38,479 nucleotides of DNA, taken from the NCBI GenBank assembly GCA_030550175.1, contig JAUQPW010000049.1:1-38479 (forward strand), read 5' to 3'. Shown in pieces: positions 27,162 through 36,365 of this stretch; within the stretch, counting starts at the first letter, position 1, and each line of letters begins with the position of its first letter. Below the pieces are notes generated by a model, which had not been told where the DNA came from, did no database searches, and worked only from the letters and a program-made list of their open reading frames with translations. Source of the stretch: a bacterium. GTDB lineage: Bacteria; Moduliflexota; Moduliflexia; Moduliflexales; JAUQPW01. The position numbers and the translations under genes are program-made.

Positions 27162-30100
27162 ATGCAAAAACTTGCCGAAGTTTGTATCCATCGTCCTATC
27201 TTTGCATCGATGCTTATTCTGGCCCTGGTCGTTGTAGGGGCAACCAGTTACTTTCGGCTGGGGGTTGATCGCTTTCCCTCGGTCGATATACCCACCATCA
27301 GTATACGTACAACTTTTCCTGGAGCCTCGGCAGAGGAGGTTGAAACAGAGGTTTCCCAACGGATTGAAGAAGCTGTTAATACGGTCGAGGGTATTAATGA
27401 ACTCCGTTCGATTTCAGGTCAAGGTAGTTCAGTTGTTATTATTACCTTTAATCTGGACCGAAACATTGACACGGCTGCCCAGGATGTACGGGATCGTATT
27501 GCTACGATCCTGCCAGATTTACCCAAGAATGTAGATCCACCTGTTGTATCAAAATTCGATAATGATTCATCCCCGGTCATGACTGTGGCCCTTTCTGCTA
27601 ACCGGCCTGTTCGGGAATTAACCGAGCTTGCGGATAAGATCGTAAAAGTACAACTGGAGCGATCCTCAGGAGTCGGAGAAGTACGTATTGTTGGAGGTTT
27701 GGAGCGGGCCATTAATGTTTGGGTCAGTGCCCATAAACTTGCTGCCTATCATATTCCCATTACGGCGGTACGGGATGCCATTGTACGCCAGAACGTTGAT
27801 TTACCGGGTGGAAATGTAACGGCAGGTCCCATAGAGCATGTCCTCCGTACCCTGGGGCGCGTAATAGATTCAAAGGAGTTCAACGAACTGGTCATTGCGA
27901 CCGTCAACGGTGTACCGATTCGAATTCAGGATATCGGTTGGGTTGAAGATGGAACGAAGGAGCAACGCTCACTGGCCCGGTTGAACGGTGTACCGACGGT
28001 TACTCTGGAGATTCGGCGCCAATCAGGAGCAAATACCGTTGCAGTCATCGAAGCTGCCAAGAAAAGTCTCGAAAAGATTTCTTCTCAATTACCGCCAGAT
28101 GTAAAGTTAGAGGTTATTCAAGATCAATCCCGTTATATTTACGCCGCACTCCATGAAATCAATCTGCACCTCATTTTAGGAAGCCTTCTGGCCTGCCTGG
28201 TTGTTCTTATCTTCATGCGCAGCTGGCGCTCTACCCTTATTGCAGGGATTGCTATTCCAACTTCTGTTATCGCTACGTTTGGCATGATGTGGGCCCTGGA
28301 CTTCACGTTGAATAGTGTGACGATGTTGGCTCTGGTCTTGATGGTTGGGGTCGTCATCGATGATGCCATCGTGGTATTGGAGAACATCTTTCGTTTCGTT
28401 GAAGAGAAAAAAATACGACCGTTTGAGGCCGCCCGCCTGGCCACAGCAGAAATCGGTCTTGCCGTCATGGCCACCACTTTAAGCCTTGTGGTTATCTTCG
28501 TTCCTGTTTCCTTCATGTCGAGTATTTCGGGCCGTTTCCTTTATCAATTCGGTATTACTGCGGCTGTAGCGGTTCTGGTCAGTTTGCTGGTTTCTTTCAC
28601 TCTAACCCCTATGATGAGTGCACGTCTATTGCGGGCTGAGGATGCAGTGATGGGAGATGCCCACAGCCCGGCTCGCTCAAAGAAAGGGTTCTATGCCTGG
28701 CTCGATCGGGGATATGCCCGGACCCTGGCCTTTGCCATCCATCACAGAGCCCTGATCTGTCTCCTCGCCCTGGGGGTCATGGCCTCCTCTATACCCCTCT
28801 ACAGGCTGGTCAAACAGGAATATATTCCCAGCGATGTCGACGAAGCTGAGTTTAATGTAATTGTAACCGCACCGGAAGGTACTAGTCTGGCCGCCATGGA
28901 CAAAATTATGCAGACTGTTGAGTCTGAGATACGCTCAACGCCAGGTGTACAGCTTGTTTTGGCTTCGGCAGGGGGTGGGTTTCTCAGCCGGGTCAACCAG
29001 GGAAGCGTATATGTTCGTATTGCACCCCATGAAGAACGTACCTTCTCCCTCACCCGTTTATGGCATGGGATTTTACACGGTGATCCTCTCCAGGCTTTTC
29101 GGGGTAACTATACCCAGCGGGATGTTATGCAGGAAGTACGACGTCGCCTGAAGAAATATCGTAACATTCGCACCACAGTACGTAATGCTCCCTCCTTCAA
29201 TATTGGAAGTGCTAATTTTGAGATCGACTTTGTACTTCGGGGACCCGATCTTATGACCCTTGCGACCTACGCCGAGCGGCTTCGAGAAAGATCTCAGAAA
29301 TTAGGGATTATAGACGCAGATACCACCCTAAGGCTGGATAAACCCGAGTTGCACGTGGAAATCGATCGGACCCGTGCCGCAGATCTGGGTGTTGATCCCA
29401 TAGATATTGCTACCGCACTTCGCTTGATGGTGGGTGGAGATCAGAAAGTCTCACGATTTCGAGATATCTTGGTCAATGACGATTATGATGTGCAACTTCG
29501 CCTGGTCGAAGAAGATCGGAATAACCCGGACACGATCTCACGGCTCTACCTTCCTCATCGGGGAGAAGGGCTGATACGCCTGGATAATCTTGTACGAATT
29601 GTCCCTGCCCAAGGCCCTTCACGAATAGATCGTCTGGATCGGCAACGACAGGTAAGTTTGCGGGCATCGATCGCACCGGGCTATGCACTGGCCGATCGAC
29701 TGGAAGCCCTCCGGAAAGCAGCTGCCGAGATGAACCTGCCCCCAGGTTATACAACCAGCGTTTCAGGCCGTGGCCGAGAATTGGAACGTACTTTTAACGA
29801 GTTTATCTGGGCCTTCTCACTTTCCATCGTCTTTATGTACATGATTCTGGCCTCTCAGTTCGAAAGTTTAATCCACCCCTTTACCATTTTACTTTCTCTG
29901 CCCCTTTCCGTACCCTTTGCCCTCCTCTCCTTGTGGTTTACGGGAAATACCCTGAATCTCTATTCGGCCTTGGGTATCTTGGTGCTTTTTGGGGTTGTAA
30001 AGAAAAACTCGATCCTTCAAATCGATCATATGAATAATTTGCGGGCTAATGGGCTGGATCGGACGGCGGCTATCATGCAGGGGAACCGGGACCGATTACG

Positions 30101-30452
30101 GCCTATTTTGATGACTACCCTGGCTCTGGTAGCCGGAATGCTACCCCTTGCCGTGGGTACCGGCCCAGGTGCCGAAGAACGAAGGACGATTGCCGTGGTG
30201 GTTATCGGTGGGCAGACCCTTTCCCTCTTCCTGACGTTATTGGTTACACCCGTTGCCTATTCACTTCTTGATGACCTCGGAAGCCTGCTTCAGCGGCGTC
30301 GTCTTGTTATCAGAAAACCACAACTGGTTGGTCGATTTCACCTCCAGGAACTGTGGCGAGGTAACGGCCAGGCCCCCTTACCTTCTGCAGAAGATCATCC
30401 CGTTCAGATTCCTCTTCATCAAACTGAAGTTAAACCGGATAAAGACTCGTAG
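27162..30452 (+). CDS. RND-family multidrug efflux pump, inner-membrane subunit (HAE1/AcrB type)
   Basis: A 1096-residue proton-driven exporter of the inner membrane. It starts MQKLAEVCIHRPIFASMLIL with the first transmembrane helix, then PSVDIPTISI and PGASAEEVE. The proton-relay pair is visible in GVVIDDAIVV, and the late GVVKKNSIL motif carries the conserved Lys. Length and the two-repeat layout are normal, with twelve helices expected. The C-terminal 50 residues are hydrophilic. No complete adaptor accompanies it: the adaptor sequence directly after it lacks its 5' half. A periplasmic adaptor and a TolC-like channel would be needed for function. ATG 27162 is the start, with AGG eight bases before. 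Confidence 0.95.
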   Translation: MQKLAEVCIHRPIFASMLILALVVVGATSYFRLGVDRFPSVDIPTISIRTTFPGASAEEVETEVSQRIEEAVNTVEGINELRSISGQGSSVVIITFNLDRNIDTAAQDVRDRIATILPDLPKNVDPPVVSKFDNDSSPVMTVALSANRPVRELTELADKIVKVQLERSSGVGEVRIVGGLERAINVWVSAHKLAAYHIPITAVRDAIVRQNVDLPGGNVTAGPIEHVLRTLGRVIDSKEFNELVIATVNGVPIRIQDIGWVEDGTKEQRSLARLNGVPTVTLEIRRQSGANTVAVIEAAKKSLEKISSQLPPDVKLEVIQDQSRYIYAALHEINLHLILGSLLACLVVLIFMRSWRSTLIAGIAIPTSVIATFGMMWALDFTLNSVTMLALVLMVGVVIDDAIVVLENIFRFVEEKKIRPFEAARLATAEIGLAVMATTLSLVVIFVPVSFMSSISGRFLYQFGITAAVAVLVSLLVSFTLTPMMSARLLRAEDAVMGDAHSPARSKKGFYAWLDRGYARTLAFAIHHRALICLLALGVMASSIPLYRLVKQEYIPSDVDEAEFNVIVTAPEGTSLAAMDKIMQTVESEIRSTPGVQLVLASAGGGFLSRVNQGSVYVRIAPHEERTFSLTRLWHGILHGDPLQAFRGNYTQRDVMQEVRRRLKKYRNIRTTVRNAPSFNIGSANFEIDFVLRGPDLMTLATYAERLRERSQKLGIIDADTTLRLDKPELHVEIDRTRAADLGVDPIDIATALRLMVGGDQKVSRFRDILVNDDYDVQLRLVEEDRNNPDTISRLYLPHRGEGLIRLDNLVRIVPAQGPSRIDRLDRQRQVSLRASIAPGYALADRLEALRKAAAEMNLPPGYTTSVSGRGRELERTFNEFIWAFSLSIVFMYMILASQFESLIHPFTILLSLPLSVPFALLSLWFTGNTLNLYSALGILVLFGVVKKNSILQIDHMNNLRANGLDRTAAIMQGNRDRLRPILMTTLALVAGMLPLAVGTGPGAEERRTIAVVVIGGQTLSLFLTLLVTPVAYSLLDDLGSLLQRRRLVIRKPQLVGRFHLQELWRGNGQAPLPSAEDHPVQIPLHQTEVKPDKDS

Positions 30453-31006
30453 CCTTCTCCAATGATACGATCCTGGTAAATATTAATCAGATTAGTCCCA
30501 TTTATGTTACTTTTTCCGTTCCTGAACAAGAACTCTCTGAGATAAAGAAATACATGGCTCAGGGGAAACTCCAGGTGGAAGCTGAAATACCCAATGCAGA
30601 AGGAAATCCGGTAAAGGGAGTTATTACCTTCGTAGACAATACAGTAGATAAAGCCACCGGGACTATTCAACTCAAGGGAACCTTTGACAATGAAGAAAAA
30701 CGTCTCTGGCCAAGTCAATTTGTCAATGTAACTTTAACACTCACCACCCAACCCAACGCCATTGTAGCCCCATCCCAGGCTATCCAGATAGGACAACAAG
30801 GTTCCTACGTGTTTGTCATTAAACCTGACCTTACCGTTGAGTCCCGTCCTGTTGTCGTAGCCAGGACATTGGAAAATGAAAGTATCATTGAGAAGGGACT
30901 TCAACCGGGAGAGAAGGTAGTAACGGACGGCCAACTTCGGCTCACTCCAGGTATGAAAGTAGAAGTGAAGAACGATCAAGGAGGTAACAAGGAGGCAAGT
31001 TCATGA
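30443..31006 (+). pseudogene. RND-type periplasmic adaptor, 5'-truncated remnant
   Basis: The C-terminal half of a membrane-fusion protein. The frame is open from 30443 and reads NDTILVNINQISPIYVTFSV through to VRVDNQ-like ends, but it has no proper start codon; the first ATG is internal at 30554. The N-terminal biotinyl-lipoyl and hairpin parts are missing, and the frame begins inside the 3' end of the intact RND gene. The end overlaps the next start as ATGA (31003-31006), showing an original adaptor-pump operon with translational coupling. A deletion joining the RND gene to mid-adaptor is the simplest explanation. Confidence 0.8.
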
Positions 31007-31663
31007 ACATTACAGAACTTTTTATTCGTCGGCCCATTACCACCACCCTCATTATGATGAGTTTTCTGCTCTTTGGGATTGCAGGATATCAACTCCTGCC
31101 TGTGAGTGACCTACCCACGGGATCTGGATATCTATGCCTTTGTGGGTATTATCATGCTGGTCGGTATCGTAAAGAAAAATGCTATTATGAGGATCGATTT
31201 TGCGTTGGATGCTCAAAGGAATGAAGGGAAAAATCCGGCAGATGCCATTTATGAAGGGAGTCTTATTCGGTTCCGTCCCATTATGATGACCACCCTGGCA
31301 GCTCTCATGGGTACTTTACCCATTGCACTGGGTGTTGGTGCCGGTGCGGAAGCCCGTCGCCCCCTGGGTCTGGCCGTCGTGGGAGGTCTTTTGTTCTCCC
31401 AGATTCTTACGCTCTATATCACGCCCGTTTTCTATATTTATATGGAATCCTTACGAGAAAAGCTGAGCAGACAATTTCGAGGCCGCACCCAGATCCCAGA
31501 AGGTCCAACCGCTCATCTACCCGCTCCCGAACTCCTGGAAGCAGAGTCGTTAGAAACGACTATCACCGATAACGGGCGACGAAGTGAACATCCTGTAGAA
31601 ACGGGTAATGGAATGAGACGGAATGGACAACACCCGGTAGAACGTGGAGCCGGTTCCAGATAG
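31003..31663 (+). pseudogene. Second RND pump, internally deleted
   Basis: The first 39 residues are a normal RND N terminus (MNITELFIRRPITTTLIMMS, ending VSDLPT). At about 31119-31125 the sequence jumps to the C-terminal part in another frame: [20 protein letters not shown] and on to [12 protein letters not shown]. Roughly 800-900 residues are missing, and the frame shift makes the product non-functional. An in-frame GTG at 31106 could express the 185-residue C-terminal part, which I regard as a remnant. A terminator follows. A metagenomic assembly error between similar RND genes is an alternative. Confidence 0.85.
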
Positions 31664-31684
31664 TACCTTTAAACCCTCCCTCTT

Positions 31685-31709
31685 CCTCCCTTTCAGAGGG
31701 AGGTTTTTT
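31685..31709 (+). terminator. Intrinsic terminator after the RND remnants
   Basis: CCTCCCT (31685-31691), loop TTCAG and AGGGAGG (31697-31703) form a stem followed by six T. It lies 22 bases after the stop codon of the RND C-terminal remnant. Confidence 0.88.
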
Positions 31710-31746
31710 CTCATGTGGCCCTCCTATGCACCAGGATAGCTGAAAA

Positions 31747-31844
31747 CCCCGTCCGGGGCGAACGGCTGGTAGCCTAGGACCTTCGTCGAGGGATTCAGAA
31801 ATTCAGAATTTTTCAAGCTGTTAAACAGGTCGCCCCGGACGGGG
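31747..31844. repeat. Inverted repeat with 15-base perfect arms
   Basis: CCCCGTCCGGGGCGA (31747-31761) and TCGCCCCGGACGGGG (31830-31844) are exact complements, 68 bases apart. The interior contains ATTCAGAAATTCAGAATTTT. The size and arms would suit a small miniature element, but I see no target-site duplication. Confidence 0.75.
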
Positions 31845-31858
31845 CTTAAAGGATCCTG

Positions 31859-31884
31859 TTTTCCCTGGTGTAAGCCAGGGAAAA
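31859..31884. repeat. Hairpin TTTTCCCTGG / CCAGGGAAAA
   Basis: Perfect 10-base arms around TGTAAG. The arms have A- and T-ends in both orientations, so the structure could act as a bidirectional terminator. Confidence 0.65.
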
Positions 31885-31988
31885 CGGGTTGCTCGCCGGG
31901 GTTAACCTTCTTATCCTGGCACATATGTTCCTAACTTCTCCCCATAGCCGTCATGGTAAGCTCTCAGATGCCGCTTGGTAAATGCTGT

Positions 31989-32020
31989 GAAGCCATCTCT
32001 GGAAATCCAGAAATGGCTTC
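31989..32020. repeat. Near-perfect 16-base hairpin
   Basis: GAAGCCATCTCTGGAA and ATCCAGAAATGGCTTC face each other with no loop. About 14 of 16 positions pair. It lies just past the MFS remnant. Confidence 0.6.
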
Positions 32021-32048
32021 GTCGCCGGTACCCTGACTCCCACCTCTC

Positions 32049-32375
32049 CTAACTTTTCCCCTCGGGAGGGACTGTTAATTCGGTTACCGAATGCACTCCC
32101 GAGGCGATCTCCGGAATAATACCCAACTGTACATAAAGGGGTCGAACCATCTCCCTTAATGCGGGAAGTTTACTTGCAAATATCCATGAGCCTAAAATAC
32201 AACAGATCCCACCAATCATTAAAGTATTCGGAGCACCTATCTTACTCGCCAAACTACCCGCCAATAAACTGCCGAAAGGGATCATACCCATAAAGGCCAT
32301 GGTATAAAAGCTCATGACCCGTCCCCGTTTGTCATCCTCCACGATAGTTTGTAAACTGGTATTTTTAATTTGTTC
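32049..32375 (-). pseudogene. Major facilitator superfamily transporter, C-terminal remnant
   Basis: About 105 residues of the C-terminal end of an MFS exporter of the EntS-like class. NTSLQTIVEDDKRGRVMSFY, then YTMAFMGMIPFGSLLAGSLA and MIGGICCILGSWIF, are recognisable as the last transmembrane part. The homology fades upstream of about 32375 without a start codon, and no N-terminal part is found in the next 350 bases. A GTG at 32342 lies inside the conserved block. I treat it as a decayed gene. Confidence 0.75.
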
Positions 32376-32733
32376 TTCGACCCAGGCGATAGCAGCAGGA
32401 GTCCTCCCTACACGTTGGCTGCTATATTCGGAAGAATATAGGAATCGTTAATTCTTTGGACGTAAGGTTTGGAGGAGAAGATCGGCCTATGGTATGACCT
32501 GACTGCGTTTCACCGGGTAGAATTTTAAACTTTGGATTTTTCTTCCCAATAGGATGATCCCCCCGGCTGCTTATTTTCCCTACCCATGATTATTTATTCG
32601 TTGGGGTTCTCCGATAGTAGGAAATAGACGATAAAATCCCCGGTCGATTCCTGGTTTTGTAAAACTTCCAAATTCCTAAATCAACGACGGGAGTTCTACG
32701 TATTTTCCAACCGGCCCGGCAGGCTCGGATCAA
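32376..32733. other. Intergenic stretch with no recognised gene
   Basis: About 360 bases between the MFS remnant and the zinc-ribbon gene. A small tight hairpin (CTATATTC 32422-32429, GGAA loop, GAATATAG 32434-32441) is the only structure I see. Confidence 0.4.
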
Positions 32734-32970
32734 TTATGAGCAATGTCGGCAAACTCCATACCCTTCTCCGCCCAGTACGTAAGAACTACATCCCGGCATA
32801 TCACAACGATAAACAGATTCTTCCGCCCCGCAGTTACAGCGAATGATAACAGGTTCTACTTCGTAAGGGCTCAGGATTTTGATTTGACCACTGAATTGAC
32901 CACACTTCAAGCAGAATATTTCTCGATCCAAAGATAAGTAATCCCAGGTAATGAGATTTTCAGCCTTCAT
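32734..32970 (-). CDS. Small zinc-ribbon-like protein of unknown function
   Basis: A 78-residue protein with eight cysteines arranged as ribbon knuckles: CLKC (20, 23), CNC (45, 47), CDMPGC (56, 61) and CRHC (74, 77). Two treble or ribbon zinc sites are plausible. The start is preceded by AGGGGA at a good distance, which supports a real gene. No family name comes to mind. Upstream lies a long A+T-rich spacer. Confidence 0.6.
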   Translation of the reverse strand: MKAENLITWDYLSLDREIFCLKCGQFSGQIKILSPYEVEPVIIRCNCGAEESVYRCDMPGCSSYVLGGEGYGVCRHCS

Positions 32971-33480
32971 AACTTCCCCTTTTATAGAACAAATACTAAA
33001 CTTTATAAAAACATACTAACATAAAGGATAAGGATAAGAATCACCATGTCAACAGGGATTTATAGCCATTTGCATTTTATAGGATAATTCCGGGATTCCA
33101 ACGTAAGGGCAGGTTTCAATCCTATCCCTGCTTTATAAAAGGCAAGTTGGTATTACTTCATAAGGTAATGCTTTTTCTCGGTTGATAGGAAGACTATTCC
33201 TTGTAGGGGGAAGGATCGATGCTAGAGGCCTAAGGTAGAAAATTCCTTGACCTCCTCTGGAAGGACCCTTAGATTACCAATATATCCTTGAGGTTACCTT
33301 AAATACCAAGGTATCGGGATCTCGAAGTTTTTAAGTTTTCTCTGGGAGCCCTGGAATTTTTATCTAAAGGATCCTTTCTAACCGAATAGGGTCAAACACA
33401 TATTCATTCTTTTTAAAGATTAGAGACTTGAGACAAAGGATCTGCCTTTAGACTCTAACCTTTAATAAAGAAGGATTATC
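32971..33480. other. 510-base divergent intergenic region
   Basis: It lies between the divergent zinc-ribbon and TerB-like genes. I see no coding region. GGGCAGGTTTCAATCC near 33106 recalls the AGCAGGTTT palindrome word at 25490. An AAGGA ribosome binding site precedes 33481. Confidence 0.4.
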
Positions 33481-34092
33481 ATGATGTCAGAGAAAGATGC
33501 TTTTGCAGAGCGGGAAAAAGCGCTGGAAGAAGAATACTTTCGCAGAAAAGAACAAGAGTTAATCGAAAAAATGCGGCGTCGCGCGGAGTTGGAAGCCGAA
33601 CGTAACCAATTAGCGAAGGCTACCGGTATAGCAGATCAAGTTATTCTGGAGTGTTTACAAGAACTCGGCTATACCCCCCAATCGGTGATGTTACTCCATG
33701 TGATTCCCCTGATTCAGGTGGCATGGGCGGATGGCCTGGTAGCCGAGCGTGAGCGTAATCTCATCTATGAAGTGGCCCGTTCACGTGGAATTGAGCCGGA
33801 TAGCCCGGCATACTCCCAACTCACAGACTGGTTGGACCACAAACCATCTGAAGCGTTTTTTGAAAAAACCCTTCGTATTATCGGAGTAATGCTCCAAGGA
33901 TTACCGGAGGAAAAACGAACAGCCGTCAAACAGGATCTGATCTCATACTGCACTCAGATTGCTTCGATCTCAGGCGGGATCCTGGGCTTGGGAAAGATAT
34001 CCAATGAAGAGCAGGCGGCGCTCGAACGGATTACCGCTGAATTGGAACGTACCCATGAGGCGGCTGTTAAGGAGGTGCTCAAAAAAGGGTAG
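33481..34092 (+). CDS. TerB-like domain protein with N-terminal coiled coil
   Basis: 203 residues. The first 50 are highly charged and helical (coiled coil). A TerB/DjlA-like helical domain follows (about 70-195), recognised from LIQVAWADGLVAERERNLIY, the typical acidic AxADGxxxxxE pattern. In tellurite-resistance TerB this fold binds metal, but here no other ter genes are nearby. It may therefore be a general stress or scaffolding protein. The function is unknown. ATG 33481 is followed by a second ATG; either fits the ribosome binding site. Confidence 0.7.
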   Translation: MMSEKDAFAEREKALEEEYFRRKEQELIEKMRRRAELEAERNQLAKATGIADQVILECLQELGYTPQSVMLLHVIPLIQVAWADGLVAERERNLIYEVARSRGIEPDSPAYSQLTDWLDHKPSEAFFEKTLRIIGVMLQGLPEEKRTAVKQDLISYCTQIASISGGILGLGKISNEEQAALERITAELERTHEAAVKEVLKKG

Positions 34093-34209
34093 TACCTTGT
34101 AAAAATTAATTTTGATAGATAAGATCTAGTAGAAAGTATTTGATAAAATCAGCAACTTAAAACTAAATTTATTAGTCAGAATTAACTTTACGAGGTAGTA
34201 GCTATCACC

Positions 34210-34875
34210 ATGAAAAATTCCACGATTCCCTATTATTTACCAAAAATTTTTATTATTCTCCTACTGGCACTTGTGGGAATGACCTTCTGGATTTGGGTGA
34301 AAAATAAATCAAACAACGCCTTATTTCAGAACAAAGTCGGAACCCTTGAAGGATTGGGACAATACGGTCAGGTCCCCAACTTCTCCCTTATAGAACGGAG
34401 TGGACAGACTCTTGGGTTAGCGGATTTAAAAGGAAAAGTCTGGATTATGGATTTTATGTATACCCATTGTCCGGATTCTTGTCCTCTGCAGACAGCCAAA
34501 ATGGCCGAACTCCAAAAAAATCTTTCAGGAGAAGAAGATGTTCGACTGGTTTCTATCACGGTAGATCCCGAACGAGATACCCCCGAAGTTCTTTCTCAAT
34601 ATGCCCAGAGTCACGGGGCTGATCCTCAGCGATGGTTTTTCTTGACGGGAGAGAAGGAATACATCCATCGCCTGGCCCAAGAAGGTTTTCACCTGAGTGC
34701 AGTAGAAATTCCCCATGAGAAGCGAGATGCCAGAGGGGCTTCCCACATTCATGGTTCTCAACTTGTTCTCGTGGATCGACAGGGACAAATCCGGGGGTAC
34801 TATTCCAGTGACGATCCTGATGCAATGGGACGACTTCTTCAAGATGTGAAAACGTTACTTCGGGAAAAAGTATAA
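34210..34875 (+). CDS. SCO1/SenC-family copper chaperone-like protein
   Basis: A membrane-anchored thioredoxin-fold protein of 221 residues. SCO proteins deliver copper to the CuA site of cytochrome oxidase or act in periplasmic thiol chemistry. One N-terminal transmembrane helix lies at about 10-30. The metal site is present: Cys87 and Cys91 in THCPDSCPLQT, and a His at 181 in HIHGSQLVLVD. VRLVSITVDPERDTPEVL is a classic family block. No oxidase genes are in the window, so the partner is unknown. Confidence 0.92.
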   Translation: MKNSTIPYYLPKIFIILLLALVGMTFWIWVKNKSNNALFQNKVGTLEGLGQYGQVPNFSLIERSGQTLGLADLKGKVWIMDFMYTHCPDSCPLQTAKMAELQKNLSGEEDVRLVSITVDPERDTPEVLSQYAQSHGADPQRWFFLTGEKEYIHRLAQEGFHLSAVEIPHEKRDARGASHIHGSQLVLVDRQGQIRGYYSSDDPDAMGRLLQDVKTLLREKV

Positions 34876-35156
34876 TACCAGGTTATGTTTCCTAACCCAG
34901 AGGGTCCTCCTCTGTAGCCCTCATGGACAGGGAAGGTGGGGCCTTTGAAGATTTGGGGATCGCCTGGGTCCCCACTCTCCTCAGCCTGTGAAATCTGGTA
35001 TCGTTTTTGTAAACAGGCCGCTACGGAGCTAAAGGCTCCGGAAGCGGAATCATGGTAGTTACAAACGGGTTACCTCGGCCGGGGTTTTTTTCAGTAATTT
35101 ACCATGGTCAGGTTAATTACCCTCTGAAGGATAAGTAGATGGGAAGGGGGGTTTCT
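34876..35156. other. Convergent intergenic region with nested hairpins
   Basis: CGGAGC (35024-35029) pairs with GCTCCG (35035-35040). CATGGTA (35051-35057) pairs with TACCATG (35100-35106) around a GC-rich segment ending in a run of T (about 35085-35091). It probably terminates transcription from both sides. Confidence 0.5.
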
Positions 35157-36365
35157 TTACTCATAGCGTAAGGCTTCGATGGGATCTAAGCGGGAGGCTT
35201 TTTTAGCCGGGTATAGCCCGAAAAAGACCCCTACCAATCCGGCAAATACAAAGGAAATGACAATAGAGGAGGGAGAAATCAGGGTAGGCCAGCCAGCCAG
35301 ATAAGAAATTAACCTGGCAGATAAGACCCCGGCACCAATACCCACTACCCCCCCTACTAAACTCAACACAATGGCTTCTATCAAAAATTGAAGGAGAATA
35401 TCCTTCTCCTGGGCCCCCACAGCCATCCGAATTCCTATCTCACGGGTCCGTTCCGTCACGGAGACTAACATAATATTCATAATTCCAATTCCCCCTACAA
35501 TGAGAGAGACTGAAGCAATACTCGCCAACAATGTTGTCATGACTCGACTGGATTCCTCAGCAGCGGCGGCTGCTTCCAATTGACTTCGGATGGAGAAGTC
35601 GTTCTCCTGCCCAGGTTGCAAACGGTGGCGCTTGCGTAAAAGTTCGGTAATCTGGGCCTGAGCCTCCGAAGAGGCCTGTTCGTTAATTGCAGAAACGGAA
35701 ATATTGTTAACATAGGTAATTCCCATGATCCGACTCTGTGCGGTGGTATAGGGGATCAGAATCACGTCATCCTGATCCTGTCCCATGACCTGCCCTTTGG
35801 GGCTTAGAACTCCTACCACCGTAAAGGGGACCTTCTTAATCCGAATGGTTTGACCAATGGGATCATCTCCATTAAACAAGTTCTCTACAACTGTTTTACC
35901 CACCACTGCGACCTTGGTCTTGGCATCTACATCCTGGGACGTGATGAATCGCCCGGATTCCAGGGGCCAGGCGCGGATCTCTTGATACGCCGGGCCAACT
36001 CCATTGATGGCGGTAAACCAGTTCTGGTTATTATAAACCACCTGGGCCGTTGTCCGGGTCCCCGGGGATACCAGAGCAACAGCCGGACATTCTTTCTCGA
36101 TGGCCTTGGCATCATCGGCCGTGAGGGTTATGGTACTTCCAAAACCGGTTCGAACGCCCCCCCGGGTTACACTTCCGGGAAATACAATCAGGGAGTTAGT
36201 TCCAAGTTTCTTGATGGCCTCTTCCGTGGAAGCTTTAGCCCCTTGAGCGATACCGATCATGGCGATGACGGCTCCTACGCCAATAATGACTCCCAGCATG
36301 GTCAGGGCAGAGCGCATTTTATTACGATTCAAAGCCTTAAAGGCTATTCGAAAGATCGACAGCAT
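35157..36365 (-). CDS. MacB-type ABC transporter permease
   Basis: A 402-residue permease of the MacB/FtsX class. A first transmembrane helix follows MLSIFRIAFKALNRNKMRSA, then a large periplasmic domain (about 50-270) and three more helices. The ERTREIGIRMAVGA block in the last third is a hallmark. I start at ATG 36365, not at an upstream codon, because the family N terminus begins there. It overlaps the ATPase gene's end by 29 bases, indicating coupled translation. It would export a substrate from the periplasm with the neighbouring ATPase and adaptor. The substrate is unknown. Confidence 0.92.
   Translation of the reverse strand: MLSIFRIAFKALNRNKMRSALTMLGVIIGVGAVIAMIGIAQGAKASTEEAIKKLGTNSLIVFPGSVTRGGVRTGFGSTITLTADDAKAIEKECPAVALVSPGTRTTAQVVYNNQNWFTAINGVGPAYQEIRAWPLESGRFITSQDVDAKTKVAVVGKTVVENLFNGDDPIGQTIRIKKVPFTVVGVLSPKGQVMGQDQDDVILIPYTTAQSRIMGITYVNNISVSAINEQASSEAQAQITELLRKRHRLQPGQENDFSIRSQLEAAAAAEESSRVMTTLLASIASVSLIVGGIGIMNIMLVSVTERTREIGIRMAVGAQEKDILLQFLIEAIVLSLVGGVVGIGAGVLSARLISYLAGWPTLISPSSIVISFVFAGLVGVFFGLYPAKKASRLDPIEALRYE

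Larger units (their letters stand above)
31710..32048. other. Palindrome-rich non-coding stretch
   Basis: No gene is supported. Three inverted-repeat structures fill it (31747-31844, 31859-31884, 31989-32020). Together with the flanking pseudogenes this looks like a decayed, recombination-prone segment. Confidence 0.5.

Noticed and set aside
31747..32020. A CRISPR array or insertion sequence in the palindrome-rich stretch.
   Set aside because: The repeats are inverted, differ from one another and have irregular spacing. No transposase frame is present.
33481..34092. A tellurite-resistance operon.
   Set aside because: Only one TerB-like domain is present. No TerA, TerC, TerD or TerZ genes lie nearby.
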